Source: an uncultured Alistipes sp.
Lineage (GTDB): Bacteria; Bacteroidota; Bacteroidia; Bacteroidales; UBA932
DNA: 64,000 nt
Direction of reading: 5' to 3'
Assembly: GCA_902388455.1 (NCBI GenBank)
Contig: CABMPD010000006.1
Span: forward strand, 1-64,000
This document shows positions 25,631 to 34,755 of the stretch, piece by piece. The translations under genes were made by a program, and so were the position numbers. Numbering within the stretch: position 1 is the first letter of the stretch; the number at the start of each line of letters is the position of its first letter. A model generated the notes under the pieces. That model worked only from the letters and a program-made list of their open reading frames with translations, ran no database searches and had not been told where the DNA came from.

Positions 25631-26767
25631 ATGCAGTATCTGAAAATAGCGGCTGTAAGCTTTCTGGCTGTTTTGAGCATGGTGTCATGCAAGCAGAAAG
25701 CCGAGGGTCAGAAAGAGGCGGTGACATATCCGCTTTTGAAGGTTTCTCCTGAGGACAGGACACTGTCTGTCAGTTATTCAGCGGTAATCGAGGGAAAGCA
25801 GGACGTGGAGGTGAGACCTCAGGTGTCCGGCTTCATTACCGATGTTTTGGTCAAAGAAGGAGCCAAGGTGAAAAAGGAACAGACACTGTTCGTTATCGAC
25901 ACCATTCCCTATGCGGCTTCATACAGGCAGGCTAAGGCGGCAGTAGCCACGGCCGAGGCCCAGCTCGCCACAGCGAAGCTCTCGCTGGAGGGCAGCGAGG
26001 ACCTGTATGCAGAGAAGGTCATCTCCGATTTTGAGCTTCAGACCGCCCGCAACTCGTACAACAGTGCGGTAGCGGCTCTCCGTCAGGCGGAGGCAGCCGA
26101 GGCCAGCGCGGCCCAGAACCTATCCTACGCTATCGTCAAAAGTCCTGTCAACGGCTCGGCCGGCATGACATCCGTCAGGGTAGGCGCCCTCGTGAGCTCG
26201 TCTATGGCGGAGCCTCTGATCAGCGTGTCCGACAACTCCGAGATGTACGTCTACTTCTCCCTGCCCGAGAAGGAGGTGCTTTCGATGACCCGCCAGTACG
26301 GTTCTATCGACAACACTATAGCCTCTTTCCAGCCTGTATCCCTGACTCTGACCGACGGAACTCTATATGAGCAGGAGGGACGTATCGACGTGATCAGCCG
26401 TATCGTGGACCGCGGTACCGGTACAGTGAGCCTCAGGGCGGTGTTCGATAATGAGGGCGGACGTCTGATGAGCGGCAGCTCGGGACGTGTCAATATTTCC
26501 TACGACAGGAACAACTGCATAGTGATTCCCCAGACAGCCACCTACGAGATACAGGACAAGATCTATGTATATAAGGTAGTGGACGGCAAGGCTGTCTCCA
26601 CGGAGATTAAGGTGTTCAAGATCAATGACGGTAAGGAGTATGTGGTGGAGAGCGGCCTGAATACCGGCGACGTAATCGTCTCCGAGGGTGCCGGTCTGCT
26701 CAGGGAGGGCACTCCCATCGCCGGTACACCTGTGGAGGCCGGCTCTAATTCTAATAAAGGAGAATAA
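25631..26767 (+). CDS. RND efflux periplasmic adaptor (AcrA/MexA family)
   Basis: 378 residues with a lipoprotein signal (LSMVSC). It shows the adaptor order: a barrel-sandwich half (VRPQVSGFITDVLVKEGAKVKKEQTLFVID), an alpha-helical hairpin rich in Ala/Gln (about 95-165), the second sandwich half (IVKSPVNGSAG), then beta-barrel and membrane-proximal domains. It bridges the inner-membrane pump to the outer-membrane channel. First gene of a three-gene pump operon; 5 bp separate it from the pump gene. Confidence 0.93.
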   Translation: MQYLKIAAVSFLAVLSMVSCKQKAEGQKEAVTYPLLKVSPEDRTLSVSYSAVIEGKQDVEVRPQVSGFITDVLVKEGAKVKKEQTLFVIDTIPYAASYRQAKAAVATAEAQLATAKLSLEGSEDLYAEKVISDFELQTARNSYNSAVAALRQAEAAEASAAQNLSYAIVKSPVNGSAGMTSVRVGALVSSSMAEPLISVSDNSEMYVYFSLPEKEVLSMTRQYGSIDNTIASFQPVSLTLTDGTLYEQEGRIDVISRIVDRGTGTVSLRAVFDNEGGRLMSGSSGRVNISYDRNNCIVIPQTATYEIQDKIYVYKVVDGKAVSTEIKVFKINDGKEYVVESGLNTGDVIVSEGAGLLREGTPIAGTPVEAGSNSNKGE

Positions 26768-26772
26768 GGGAT

Positions 26773-29700
26773 ATGAATCTTAAAACGTTTATCGACCGGC
26801 CCATCCTGTCGGTCGCTATTTCCATCTTCCTGGTGCTGGTCGGCATCATCGGACTTGCGATGCTGCCTGTGGAGCAGTACCCGGACATAGCACCTCCTAC
26901 TATCCGCGTATCGACCACCTACAGCGGTGCGAACGCGACGGCCGTGCAGAACGCCGTGATTGCCCCCCTCGAGGAGGCCATCAACGGTGTGGAGAACATG
27001 ACCTACATGACTTCCGAGGCAAGTAACTCGGGAAGTGCTTCCATCACGGTGTATTTCAAACAGGGTATTGACCCTGACATGGCATCTGTGAACGTGCAGA
27101 ACCGTGTGTCCAGGGCCACATCCCTCCTTCCGGCCGAGGTTACCAGGGTCGGTGTCGAGGTGTCCAAGCGTCAGAGCAGTACCCTGAAGGTATTCGCCCT
27201 GGTGTCTCCTGACGGCACATATGACGAGACCTTCCTTACCAACTACCTTTCCATCAACGTAAAGCCTCAGATTCAGCGTATCTCCGGCGTCGGTGACTGT
27301 AACGTCATGGGCGGTGACTACGCCATGCGTATCTGGATGAAGCCCGACCTGATGGCCCGCTACGAGCTGGTGCCCAGCGATGTGAGTGCGGCTCTGGCCA
27401 GTCAGAACATCGAGGCGTCCACCGGTGCTATCGGAGAGAACTCGGACAATGTTTTTCAGTATACCCTCCGCTACAAGGGCCGTCTGTCTACCGAAGAGGA
27501 GTTCGGAGAGATAGTCATCAAGGCCTACGAAGACGGCCGTGTTCTGAGGCTGAAGGATATTGCTGACATAGAGCTGGGTGCCCTCTCCTATAATTTCGAG
27601 GGCCGTGTGAAGGGTGCTCCCGGTGTGAGCTGTATGATCAACCAGACCGCCGGCAGTAACGCCAACGAGATCATCAAGGAGATCGATGCTTACCTGGAGA
27701 CAGTGAAGGCAGACCTGCCTAAGGGAGTGGAGCTCGTGGACATCATGAGTACCAAGGACTTCCTCGATGCCTCCATCAACGAGGTGATCAAGACCCTCTT
27801 CGAGACCCTTCTCCTCGTGATTCTGGTGGTGTACGTCTTCCTGCAGAACCCCAGGTCCACCCTCATCCCTACTATATGTATCTTCGTCGCGCTGATTGCC
27901 ACCTTCGCATTCCTGATAGTGGCCGGCTTCACGATCAACCTCATCACCCTCTTCGCATTGATATTGGTTATCGGTACGGTCGTCGACGACGCAATCATTG
28001 TGGTCGAAGCGGTGCAGGCACGCTTCGACATGGGTTACCGCTCTCCGTACAAGGCCGCAGTTGACGGTGTGGAGGGCGTGTCTGCAGCCGTAATCTCGGC
28101 GACACTGGTCTTCATGGCAGTGTTTATTCCCGTATCCTTCCTTGGAGGTACTTCCGGTCTGTTCTACAAGCAGTTCGGTCTTACCATGGCGGCAGCGGTG
28201 GGTTTCTCGGCCATCAACGCCCTGACCCTGTCCCCCGCACTCTGCGCCATCATACTCAAACCTAACGAGATCGTCCGTCCCGGCGAGAAACCCAAACAGT
28301 TCTCGACCAGGTTCAGAATCGCCTTCGAGACCTCTTTCGGACGTCTGATTACCAAGTACAAATACGGCGTCAAGTTCTTCATCAAGCACAAATGGGTCGG
28401 TGTCAGCCTGCTCGTAGCAGCCTGCGGTCTGCTCGTGTACTTCATGGCCACCGCCAAGACATCCCTCGTGCCCAACGAGGATACCGGTTCCCTCTTCATC
28501 AGTGTGGACGCCGCTCCCGGTACTACTCTGGCCGAGACCAACGACATCCTCACCGAGATGCAGAAGAGCATCAGCGGTATCGAGGAGATACAGACCTACA
28601 ACCAGGTGGCCGGTTTCTCCTTCTCAGGAAGCGGTGCCTCCCACGCCATGATGATGGTCCGTCTCAAACCCTGGGACCAGCGTGAGGGTAAGGAGCACAG
28701 CAACACCGCCGTCATCGAGAAGATCTACGCCAACACGGCCCATATCACCAACGCCCAGATCTTCATCTTCGCGCCTCCTATGATCTCCGGTTACGGTACA
28801 GGTAACAGCTTCTTCGTCGACCTGCAGGACCGTTCGGGCCGCGGTATCGACGCACTTGAGACAGTTACCCATCAGTTCATCGATGCCCTCAACCAGAGAC
28901 CAGAAGTGCAGCTGGCCTACACCTCCTTCAGCTCCAACTTCCCTCAGTACGAGCTGGATGTGGATGCCGCCAAGTGTATCCGTGCCGGTACTACCACTGA
29001 CGCAGTTCTCTCGGTTATCTCCGGATACTACGGAAGTATGTACGTGTCGAACTTCAACCGCTTTACCAAGCTCTACCGTGTCATGCTCCAGGCTCCTGTC
29101 GAATACAGGGACAACATGCAGTCCCTCGATGATATCTACGTCAGGACATCCAACGGTATGGCTCCCGTAAGCCAGTTCGTCACGATGAGAAAGATATACG
29201 GAGCAGAGGTGCTCAACCGCTTCAATATGTTCACCTCGATTACAGTTCAGGGTATGCCTAACCCCGGCTACAGCTCCGGAGACATCATCCAGGCCATCGA
29301 GGAGGTAAGCCAGGAGGCCCTGCCTACAGGATTCGGATACGAGTTCTCCGGTATGACCCGTGAGGAGGCCGAGCTGGCCGAGTCCAACACTACGGCCATC
29401 GTCTACGTCATCTGCGTGATTTTCATCTACCTCATCCTCGCCGGTCTGTACGAGAGTCTCTTCCTGCCGCTCGCGGTGCTTTGCTCCGTGCCTTTCGGTC
29501 TGATGGGCAGCTATATGTTCACCAAGATGTGGGGCCTTGAGAGCAACATCTACACTCAGGTCGGAATGATCATGCTGATCGGACTGCTCTCCAAGACGGC
29601 GATTCTGATTACCGAGTACGGTACCCAGCGCCGCAAGATGGGCATGAGCCTCAGCGCCGCAGCCCTATCGGCAGCCGGTGTCCGACTCAGGCCCGTGCTC

Positions 29701-29919
29701 ATGACCGTGCTCACCATGGTTATCGGTCTGCTCCCTCTGATCACCGCTTCCGGAGTAGGCGCCAACGGTTACCGCTCCCTCGGTGTGGGCACTGCCGGCG
29801 GTATGGTGGTCGGAACCATAGCCCTTATGTTCATCACGCCTATGTTCTTCGTCATCTTCCAGTTTGTGGAGGAGAAGGTAATGGGTAAAAGAAAGGAGGA
29901 AAGAGAAGCATCATTATGA
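26773..29919 (+). CDS. RND efflux pump (AcrB/HAE1 family)
   Basis: 1048 residues, typical length. Features include the N-terminal helix with FIDRPILSVAIS, large periplasmic porter loops, and the transmembrane helix 4 VGTVVDDAIIVVEAV with the proton-relay Asp pair near residues 405-406. Twelve membrane helices are expected. It exports drugs, bile acids or other amphiphiles using proton motive force. Substrate cannot be read from the sequence. It sits between the adaptor and the outer-membrane channel; the latter overlaps it by 4 bp. Confidence 0.95.
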   Translation: MNLKTFIDRPILSVAISIFLVLVGIIGLAMLPVEQYPDIAPPTIRVSTTYSGANATAVQNAVIAPLEEAINGVENMTYMTSEASNSGSASITVYFKQGIDPDMASVNVQNRVSRATSLLPAEVTRVGVEVSKRQSSTLKVFALVSPDGTYDETFLTNYLSINVKPQIQRISGVGDCNVMGGDYAMRIWMKPDLMARYELVPSDVSAALASQNIEASTGAIGENSDNVFQYTLRYKGRLSTEEEFGEIVIKAYEDGRVLRLKDIADIELGALSYNFEGRVKGAPGVSCMINQTAGSNANEIIKEIDAYLETVKADLPKGVELVDIMSTKDFLDASINEVIKTLFETLLLVILVVYVFLQNPRSTLIPTICIFVALIATFAFLIVAGFTINLITLFALILVIGTVVDDAIIVVEAVQARFDMGYRSPYKAAVDGVEGVSAAVISATLVFMAVFIPVSFLGGTSGLFYKQFGLTMAAAVGFSAINALTLSPALCAIILKPNEIVRPGEKPKQFSTRFRIAFETSFGRLITKYKYGVKFFIKHKWVGVSLLVAACGLLVYFMATAKTSLVPNEDTGSLFISVDAAPGTTLAETNDILTEMQKSISGIEEIQTYNQVAGFSFSGSGASHAMMMVRLKPWDQREGKEHSNTAVIEKIYANTAHITNAQIFIFAPPMISGYGTGNSFFVDLQDRSGRGIDALETVTHQFIDALNQRPEVQLAYTSFSSNFPQYELDVDAAKCIRAGTTTDAVLSVISGYYGSMYVSNFNRFTKLYRVMLQAPVEYRDNMQSLDDIYVRTSNGMAPVSQFVTMRKIYGAEVLNRFNMFTSITVQGMPNPGYSSGDIIQAIEEVSQEALPTGFGYEFSGMTREEAELAESNTTAIVYVICVIFIYLILAGLYESLFLPLAVLCSVPFGLMGSYMFTKMWGLESNIYTQVGMIMLIGLLSKTAILITEYGTQRRKMGMSLSAAALSAAGVRLRPVLMTVLTMVIGLLPLITASGVGANGYRSLGVGTAGGMVVGTIALMFITPMFFVIFQFVEEKVMGKRKEEREASL

Positions 29920-31331
29920 GAAAGATAATACTTACAATAGCCGCGGTGGCAGTGGTCAGCAGCTGCTCCATCTACCGCAAGTACCAGAGGCCTGAGGATG
30001 TAGTTCCCATGGACAGCCTCTACCGCGCGGAGCTGGTCTCCCCCGAAGAGGATGCCCGGGCTGCGGAGGACAGCACTTCCTTCGGGTATATGCCATGGGA
30101 GGAAATGTTCACCGATCCCTACCTGCAGGAACTCATCCGCACCGCTCTGGACAACAATACTGACCTGCTCAGCGCCGCTCTCAGAGTGGAGCAGGCCCAG
30201 GCCCGTCTGAAAGCCTCGAAGTGGGCTTATTCTCCTTCGCTGAACCTCGGCCCTCAGGGCGGATACAGTTACACCCTTGCCGACAATCAGGGCAATGTCA
30301 CCACCTCCGGAACCTGGACCTACAATGCCGGGCTCTCCGTCAGCTGGGACATCGACCTCTTCGGCTCACTGCTCAATGCCAAGCGCGGAGCGCAGGCTGC
30401 CCTTCTCCAGCAGGAGGCTTACCGTCAGGCAGTACGCTCCCAGCTTATCGCCACAGTGGCCAATGCCTATTATTCCCTGCTGATGCTGGACGAACAGGTC
30501 CGTGTCAGTGAGGAAAATGTGACCCTCTGGGCGGAGCAGATCCGCAGTATGGAGGCAATGCTCAAGGTCGGCCGTGTCAATGAGAATGCAGTCACCCAGT
30601 CCCGCGCCCAGCTCTACGGCCTGGAGGCTTCGCTGGCAGATATGAAGCGCCAGCGTCAGGAGGCGGAGAACGCCCTCTGCTCCATCCTCGGCTCAGTGTA
30701 CACTGAGATAGAGAGAGGCACTCTCGACGAGCAGACGCTGCCTCAGGACTTCTCAGTGGGAATTCCTCTGGAACTGCTCTCCAATCGTCCCGATGTCTAT
30801 CAGGCAGAGATGGCTCTGGCCAGTGCCTACTATTCGACCAACCAGGCCCGTTCCGCCTTCTATCCCAGCCTGACCCTCTCGGGCAGCGCCGGATGGACCA
30901 ACAGTGTAGGACAGGCGATTCTCAACCCCGGCGGTCTGATCGTATCGGCCCTGGCCCAGCTCGCCCAGCCCATATTCAATAAGGGGCAGCTGACATCCAA
31001 CCTGCGTGTGGCCAAGGCAGAGGAGGAGATAGCCAGACTCACCTACAAGCAGGCTCTGCTGGATGCCGGAGAGGAAGTGAACAACAATCTCTACGCTCTC
31101 GAGATATACGACGAGATGCTTCAGAAGCATACTTCCCAGATGACGGACCTCGAGCGTTCCGTACAGACAGCCGAGTACCTTTATCAGAAGAGTACCGGAA
31201 TGACCTACCTGGAGGTGCTGACAGCCCGTCAGTCCCTGCTGACGGCCCAGCTCAATGTGGTGTCCGACAAATATCTCCTTCTGCAGACCACGGTCAACCT
31301 CTACCGTTCCCTCGGAGGAGGCAGACAGTAA
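29916..31331 (+). CDS. outer-membrane efflux channel lipoprotein (TolC/NodT family)
   Basis: 471 residues with a lipobox (VVSSCS). Two OEP repeats with long coiled-coil helices (AALRVEQAQARLKASKWAYSPSL; LTYKQALLDAGEEVNNNLYAL) and the STNQARSAFYPSLTLSGSAGW stretch identify the NodT subfamily of TolC-like channels. It completes the tripartite RND system and is translationally coupled to the pump gene (ATGA overlap). Confidence 0.93.
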   Translation: MRKIILTIAAVAVVSSCSIYRKYQRPEDVVPMDSLYRAELVSPEEDARAAEDSTSFGYMPWEEMFTDPYLQELIRTALDNNTDLLSAALRVEQAQARLKASKWAYSPSLNLGPQGGYSYTLADNQGNVTTSGTWTYNAGLSVSWDIDLFGSLLNAKRGAQAALLQQEAYRQAVRSQLIATVANAYYSLLMLDEQVRVSEENVTLWAEQIRSMEAMLKVGRVNENAVTQSRAQLYGLEASLADMKRQRQEAENALCSILGSVYTEIERGTLDEQTLPQDFSVGIPLELLSNRPDVYQAEMALASAYYSTNQARSAFYPSLTLSGSAGWTNSVGQAILNPGGLIVSALAQLAQPIFNKGQLTSNLRVAKAEEEIARLTYKQALLDAGEEVNNNLYALEIYDEMLQKHTSQMTDLERSVQTAEYLYQKSTGMTYLEVLTARQSLLTAQLNVVSDKYLLLQTTVNLYRSLGGGRQ

Positions 31332-31355
31332 GACAGATGCAGTGTATATGACGAT

Positions 31356-32783
31356 ATGAGAAGAAGCATAAATATTTTCCTGACAGCCGTCGCCGCGCTT
31401 GCGGTGGCGGCTTCTTGCAATGACAGTACGGTCCCGGCCCCCTATGGTCCCGTACCGGCGGAAGCCCAGATGGAGTGGCGGAAGATGGAGTACTATATGT
31501 TCGTACACTTCGGCCCCAACACATTTACAGACAGTGAGTGGGGGACAGGGGAGGAGGATCCGGACGTGTTCGCCCCCACGGACCTCGACTGTGAGCAGTG
31601 GGCCCGTATAGCACGCGAGGCAGGTATGAAAGGTATTATCCTCACAGCCAAGCATCATGACGGCTTCTGTCTGTGGCCCAGCAAGTACAGTCGTCATACC
31701 GTAGCCCAGAGCTCCTGGCGGAACGGCCAGGGCGATGTACTGCGCGAGTTGGCGGATGCCTGTGAGAAGTATGACCTCCGCCTCGGAGTCTACATTTCAC
31801 CCTGGGACCGCAACCACCCTGCCTACGGCACTGAAGCCTACAATGAGGTGTTTGCCGGCTGTATCACCGAGGTGCTGACCGAGTACGGCGATATCTTCGA
31901 ACTCTGGTTTGACGGGGCTGACGACGGGGAGGGCGACGCTCCGAGCCGTTACCGCTGGGGTTATTTCAACGCCACGGCCCATACCCTCAATCCCGACCTG
32001 GTGATATTCAGCGACGTCGGCCCCGGCTGCCGCTGGATAGGCAACGAGCGCGGCTATGCCGGAGAGACCAACTGGTCCCGCCTCGATCCCGCCGGATTTG
32101 CCCCCGGCCGTCTGGCCCCTTCCCGCGACACCCTCAACTGCGGCAATGTGCACGGTTCCCGGTGGATACCCGGAGAAGCCGACGTGTCGATCCGTCCCGG
32201 CTGGTTCTATTCCCCCTCGACCGACAGTTTAGTCAAGAGTGTGGACGAGCTGATGGAGATCTACTACGCTTCGGTGGGCCGCAACGCCAACCTCCTGCTC
32301 AATGTGCCCCCGGACCGCCGCGGCCGCATTCATCCCGCCGACTCGGCCCGTCTGATGGAGTTCCGCGATGCCCGTACCGAGGCCTTCCATGCCGACTATG
32401 CCAAGATGTCGCGGGCCTATTCCGAGTCTGTACGTGCCAATTCTCCCAAGTATGCCGCCGCCAATGCGGTGGACGGCCGCTACTCCACCTACTGGGCCAC
32501 GGACGACAGTGTCACCTCCGCCTCCTTCACCGTGTATTTCCGCAGGGACAGGGAGGTCAGCAAGGTGCTGCTGCAGGAGTATATCCCCCTGGGTCAGAGG
32601 GTCAGGGAGTTCAGCGTGGAGTGCCGTCTGGGCGATACCGGCGAGTGGAAGGAGGTCTGCCGCGGCACGACTATAGGCTACAAGCGGATCATGCGCTTCG
32701 ACCCGGTCATGGCATCGGAGGTAAGGTTCAATATCTTAGACTCATACGCCTGTCCGCTGATCAGCAATGTCTCGATATATTGA
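31356..32783 (+). CDS. GH29 alpha-L-fucosidase lipoprotein
   Basis: 475 residues with a lipobox (AVAASC). The GH29 core is clear: MFVHFGPNTFT, ILTAKHHDGFCLWPSKYS, and LWFDGADDG with the catalytic nucleophile Asp near residue 186. It releases terminal alpha-linked fucose from glycans such as mucin. A C-terminal F5/8-type carbohydrate-binding module begins near residue 350 (YAAANAVDGRYSTYWATDD). It follows the efflux operon by 24 bp on the same strand and may be cotranscribed, though the functions are unrelated. No susCD pair is nearby. Confidence 0.92.
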   Translation: MRRSINIFLTAVAALAVAASCNDSTVPAPYGPVPAEAQMEWRKMEYYMFVHFGPNTFTDSEWGTGEEDPDVFAPTDLDCEQWARIAREAGMKGIILTAKHHDGFCLWPSKYSRHTVAQSSWRNGQGDVLRELADACEKYDLRLGVYISPWDRNHPAYGTEAYNEVFAGCITEVLTEYGDIFELWFDGADDGEGDAPSRYRWGYFNATAHTLNPDLVIFSDVGPGCRWIGNERGYAGETNWSRLDPAGFAPGRLAPSRDTLNCGNVHGSRWIPGEADVSIRPGWFYSPSTDSLVKSVDELMEIYYASVGRNANLLLNVPPDRRGRIHPADSARLMEFRDARTEAFHADYAKMSRAYSESVRANSPKYAAANAVDGRYSTYWATDDSVTSASFTVYFRRDREVSKVLLQEYIPLGQRVREFSVECRLGDTGEWKEVCRGTTIGYKRIMRFDPVMASEVRFNILDSYACPLISNVSIY

Positions 32784-32885
32784 CGCCCTGTCGGTCTTTT
32801 GTGACATTGTGGCACTGACTGGCGGGTGTGGTATCGGTTTTGCAGAGGAGTAAGTCAGAAATTGAAATTTTAAAACATTACTACC

Positions 32886-33368
32886 ATGATTACCGAAAAA
32901 TTACAGAATGCGATCAATGATCAGATAATCGCCGAGATGTGGTCGGCCAACCTCTACCTTTCCATGTCTTTCTATCTTGAGAAAGAGGGTTATGACGGAA
33001 TGGCACACTGGATGAAGAAACAGTCTCAGGAAGAGCTCGAGCATGCCTACGATATGGCATCGTTCCTCCAGAAGAGGGGCGGCACCGCCAAGGTCAGCAT
33101 GATCGACGTAGTGCCTCAGGGCTGGGGCAGCGTGGAGGCTCTCTTCAAGCATGTCTATGAGCACGAGTGCCATGTGACTGCACTTATCGACAAGATCGTG
33201 GATATTGCCCGCGAGGAGAAGGACAAGCCCTCAGAAGACTTTTTCATGGGTTACATCCGCGAGCAGGTCGAGGAGGAGGCTACCGCCCTCTCCATCTATG
33301 AGAAGGTTCAGCGTGCCGGTGAGGCCGGTCTCGTAATGCTGGACAGCAAGCTCGGTGAGCGCAAATAG
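32886..33368 (+). CDS. ftnA: bacterial ferritin
   Basis: 160 residues, full-length four-helix ferritin. Ferroxidase ligands are visible: Glu in NLYLSMSFYLEKEGYDGMAHW, the EELEHAYDMASFLQKRGG pair, and later Glu/Gln in the EQVEEEATALSIYEKV helix. It stores iron as a 24-mer shell and limits oxidative damage. Independent of its neighbours, with a terminator right after. Confidence 0.96.
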   Translation: MITEKLQNAINDQIIAEMWSANLYLSMSFYLEKEGYDGMAHWMKKQSQEELEHAYDMASFLQKRGGTAKVSMIDVVPQGWGSVEALFKHVYEHECHVTALIDKIVDIAREEKDKPSEDFFMGYIREQVEEEATALSIYEKVQRAGEAGLVMLDSKLGERK

Positions 33369-33390
33369 TCCCGGCGGACAGTAATGAAAT

Positions 33391-33423
33391 AAGGGCTGAC
33401 CCTTCAAGGGCCGGCCCTTTTTC
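33391..33423 (+). terminator. rho-independent terminator of ferritin gene
   Basis: An 8-bp stem (AAGGGCTG / CGGCCCTT, one G-T wobble) is followed by TTTTTC. It abuts the convergent small Arc gene. Confidence 0.75.
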
Positions 33424-33426
33424 GTA

Positions 33427-33606
33427 TCATCGGTCGTGTTTTTTGGTCGGGAGGCGGCCGGAGCGGCGCAGGGCGTCGTCGATGAGCCACTGGAGCTGGC
33501 CGTTGATCGAGCGGAACTCGTCGGCGGCCCATTTCTCCAGGGTTTCCATCGTCTCAGCGTCTATGCGGAGTACGAAACTTTTGGTTTTTGACTGTTCCTT
33601 AGGCAT
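33427..33606 (-). CDS. Arc-family ribbon-helix-helix protein
   Basis: 59 residues. The product reads as a ribbon-helix-helix: the strand KTKSFVLRIDAETMETLEKW is followed by AADEFRSINGQLQWLIDDALRRSGR. Small Arc-like proteins of this exact type follow SPFH-domain genes in many bacteria, and here it lies 18 bp after one on the same strand. RHH proteins usually bind operators as dimers; the palindrome at the promoter of this operon (34613-34631) is a plausible target (inference). Confidence 0.8.
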   Translation of the reverse strand: MPKEQSKTKSFVLRIDAETMETLEKWAADEFRSINGQLQWLIDDALRRSGRLPTKKHDR

Positions 33607-33624
33607 GGCTGTTGGCTTATGCCG

Positions 33625-34593
33625 CTACTGGTACAGCGAACCGGTGTTGAGCACGGGCTGGGCGGACTCGTCGGCGCAGAGGACCACGAGCAGGTTGCTG
33701 ACCATGGCGGCCTTCTTGGCCTCGTCCAGCTCTACGATATCCTTGTCGTTTATCTCCTTGAGGGCCATCTGCACCATGGATACGGCGCCCTCGACTATCT
33801 TCTCGCGGGCGGAGATGATGGCCTCGGCCTGCTGGCGGCGGAGCATGACTGCGGCGATCTCGGGGGCGTAGGCGAGGTAGTTGATGCGGGCCTCGAGTAC
33901 CGAGATGCCGGCCATTTCCAGGCGTTCGTTGAGTTTCTCGACCAATTCGCTGTTGATGGTGTCGCCTCCGCTGCGCAGGGTAATGGTGTCGGCCTGCTCT
34001 ATGCCGAGGTTGTCGTAGGCGTAGTTGCCGGCCACCTGGCGCAGGGCCGCATCGCTCTGTACGCGGACGAAGGACTCGAGGGCTGTCATTATGCCGGTAT
34101 TGCCGGCGGCGATGGTCTGGGTGTCTATCTCGAAAATGGCCTTGTAGACGTCCTCGACCTTCCAGACGAGGATGAGACCGACGAGGATGGGGTTGCCGTT
34201 GCGGTCATTGACCTTGATGGGGTCCACGTTGATGTTGCGGGCGCGGAGCGAGACTTTCTTCTTGGAGTAGAAGGGATTGACCCAGAAGAAGCCGGTGCGG
34301 GTGAAGGTTCCGCGGTATTTGCCGAAGAAGACCATGGCCCTGGCCTGGTTCGGCTCAAGGATCATAAGGCCTATAAGGAGTATAGGAGAAAAGATAAAGA
34401 GGAGAATGGCGGCTGTGCAGAGAATGCTGTAAACAGCATTGCCGATGGCGGTTTCATAGGTCTCTGCGATGTAGACGAAAGCGATGCCGGCGGCAATCAG
34501 GAGGATGCTGATAAAGATCATCAGAAATCCGTTGCATGCATGTCCCTGGAAGGGAGTGTCCTTTGTGATTTTGGAAGCGGAATGAGTTTTCAT
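33625..34593 (-). CDS. SPFH/band-7 membrane protein (stomatin-like)
   Basis: 322 residues. Two N-terminal hydrophobic segments (about 22-45 and 55-78) precede an SPFH domain with MVFFGKYRGTFTRTGFFWVNPF and SLRARNINVDPIKVNDRNGNPI. A coiled helical C-terminus (INYLAYAPEIAAVMLRRQQAEAIISAREKIVEGAV) follows. Such proteins form oligomeric membrane microdomain scaffolds; some regulate proteases. It forms a two-gene operon with an Arc-like protein, a widespread pairing of unknown purpose. Confidence 0.88.
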   Translation of the reverse strand: MKTHSASKITKDTPFQGHACNGFLMIFISILLIAAGIAFVYIAETYETAIGNAVYSILCTAAILLFIFSPILLIGLMILEPNQARAMVFFGKYRGTFTRTGFFWVNPFYSKKKVSLRARNINVDPIKVNDRNGNPILVGLILVWKVEDVYKAIFEIDTQTIAAGNTGIMTALESFVRVQSDAALRQVAGNYAYDNLGIEQADTITLRSGGDTINSELVEKLNERLEMAGISVLEARINYLAYAPEIAAVMLRRQQAEAIISAREKIVEGAVSMVQMALKEINDKDIVELDEAKKAAMVSNLLVVLCADESAQPVLNTGSLYQ

Positions 34594-34612
34594 GGCTTAT
34601 GTGATATTAAAA

Positions 34613-34651
34613 CGATATCACAAAGATATCGCAAGAAACCGAAAATTCCAA
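34613..34651 (-). promoter_or_regulatory. SPFH-arc promoter with overlapping palindrome
   Basis: On the minus strand TTG (34649-34651), 20 bases and TATCTTTG (34621-34628) form a promoter. A perfect inverted repeat CGATATC-ACAAA-GATATCG at 34613-34631 covers the -7 box. Confidence 0.55.
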
Positions 34652-34692
34652 ATTATTTTGATAATATATGGAAATGTAATCAAAATTTAAAA

Positions 34693-34721
34693 TTGCTAAT
34701 CTGTAAAATATGATATATTTG
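34693..34721 (+). promoter_or_regulatory. promoter of OB-fold/nuclease operon
   Basis: TTG (34693-34695), 18 bases and a perfect TATATTTG box (34714-34721) lie 35 bases before the start codon at 34756. Confidence 0.6.
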
Positions 34722-34755
34722 CGCCTTGAAAAGTTACAGTTTAATCTCAAACAAA

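Noticed and set aside
26563..28389. 608-residue open frame antisense to the RND pump
   Set aside because: It lies wholly opposite a strongly supported pump gene; long antisense frames are expected from the codon bias of the GC-rich gene and the product has no domain.
25631..32783. efflux operon as part of a polysaccharide utilization locus with the fucosidase
   Set aside because: No susC/susD, sulfatase or hybrid regulator is present; the fucosidase is simply downstream of the pump genes.
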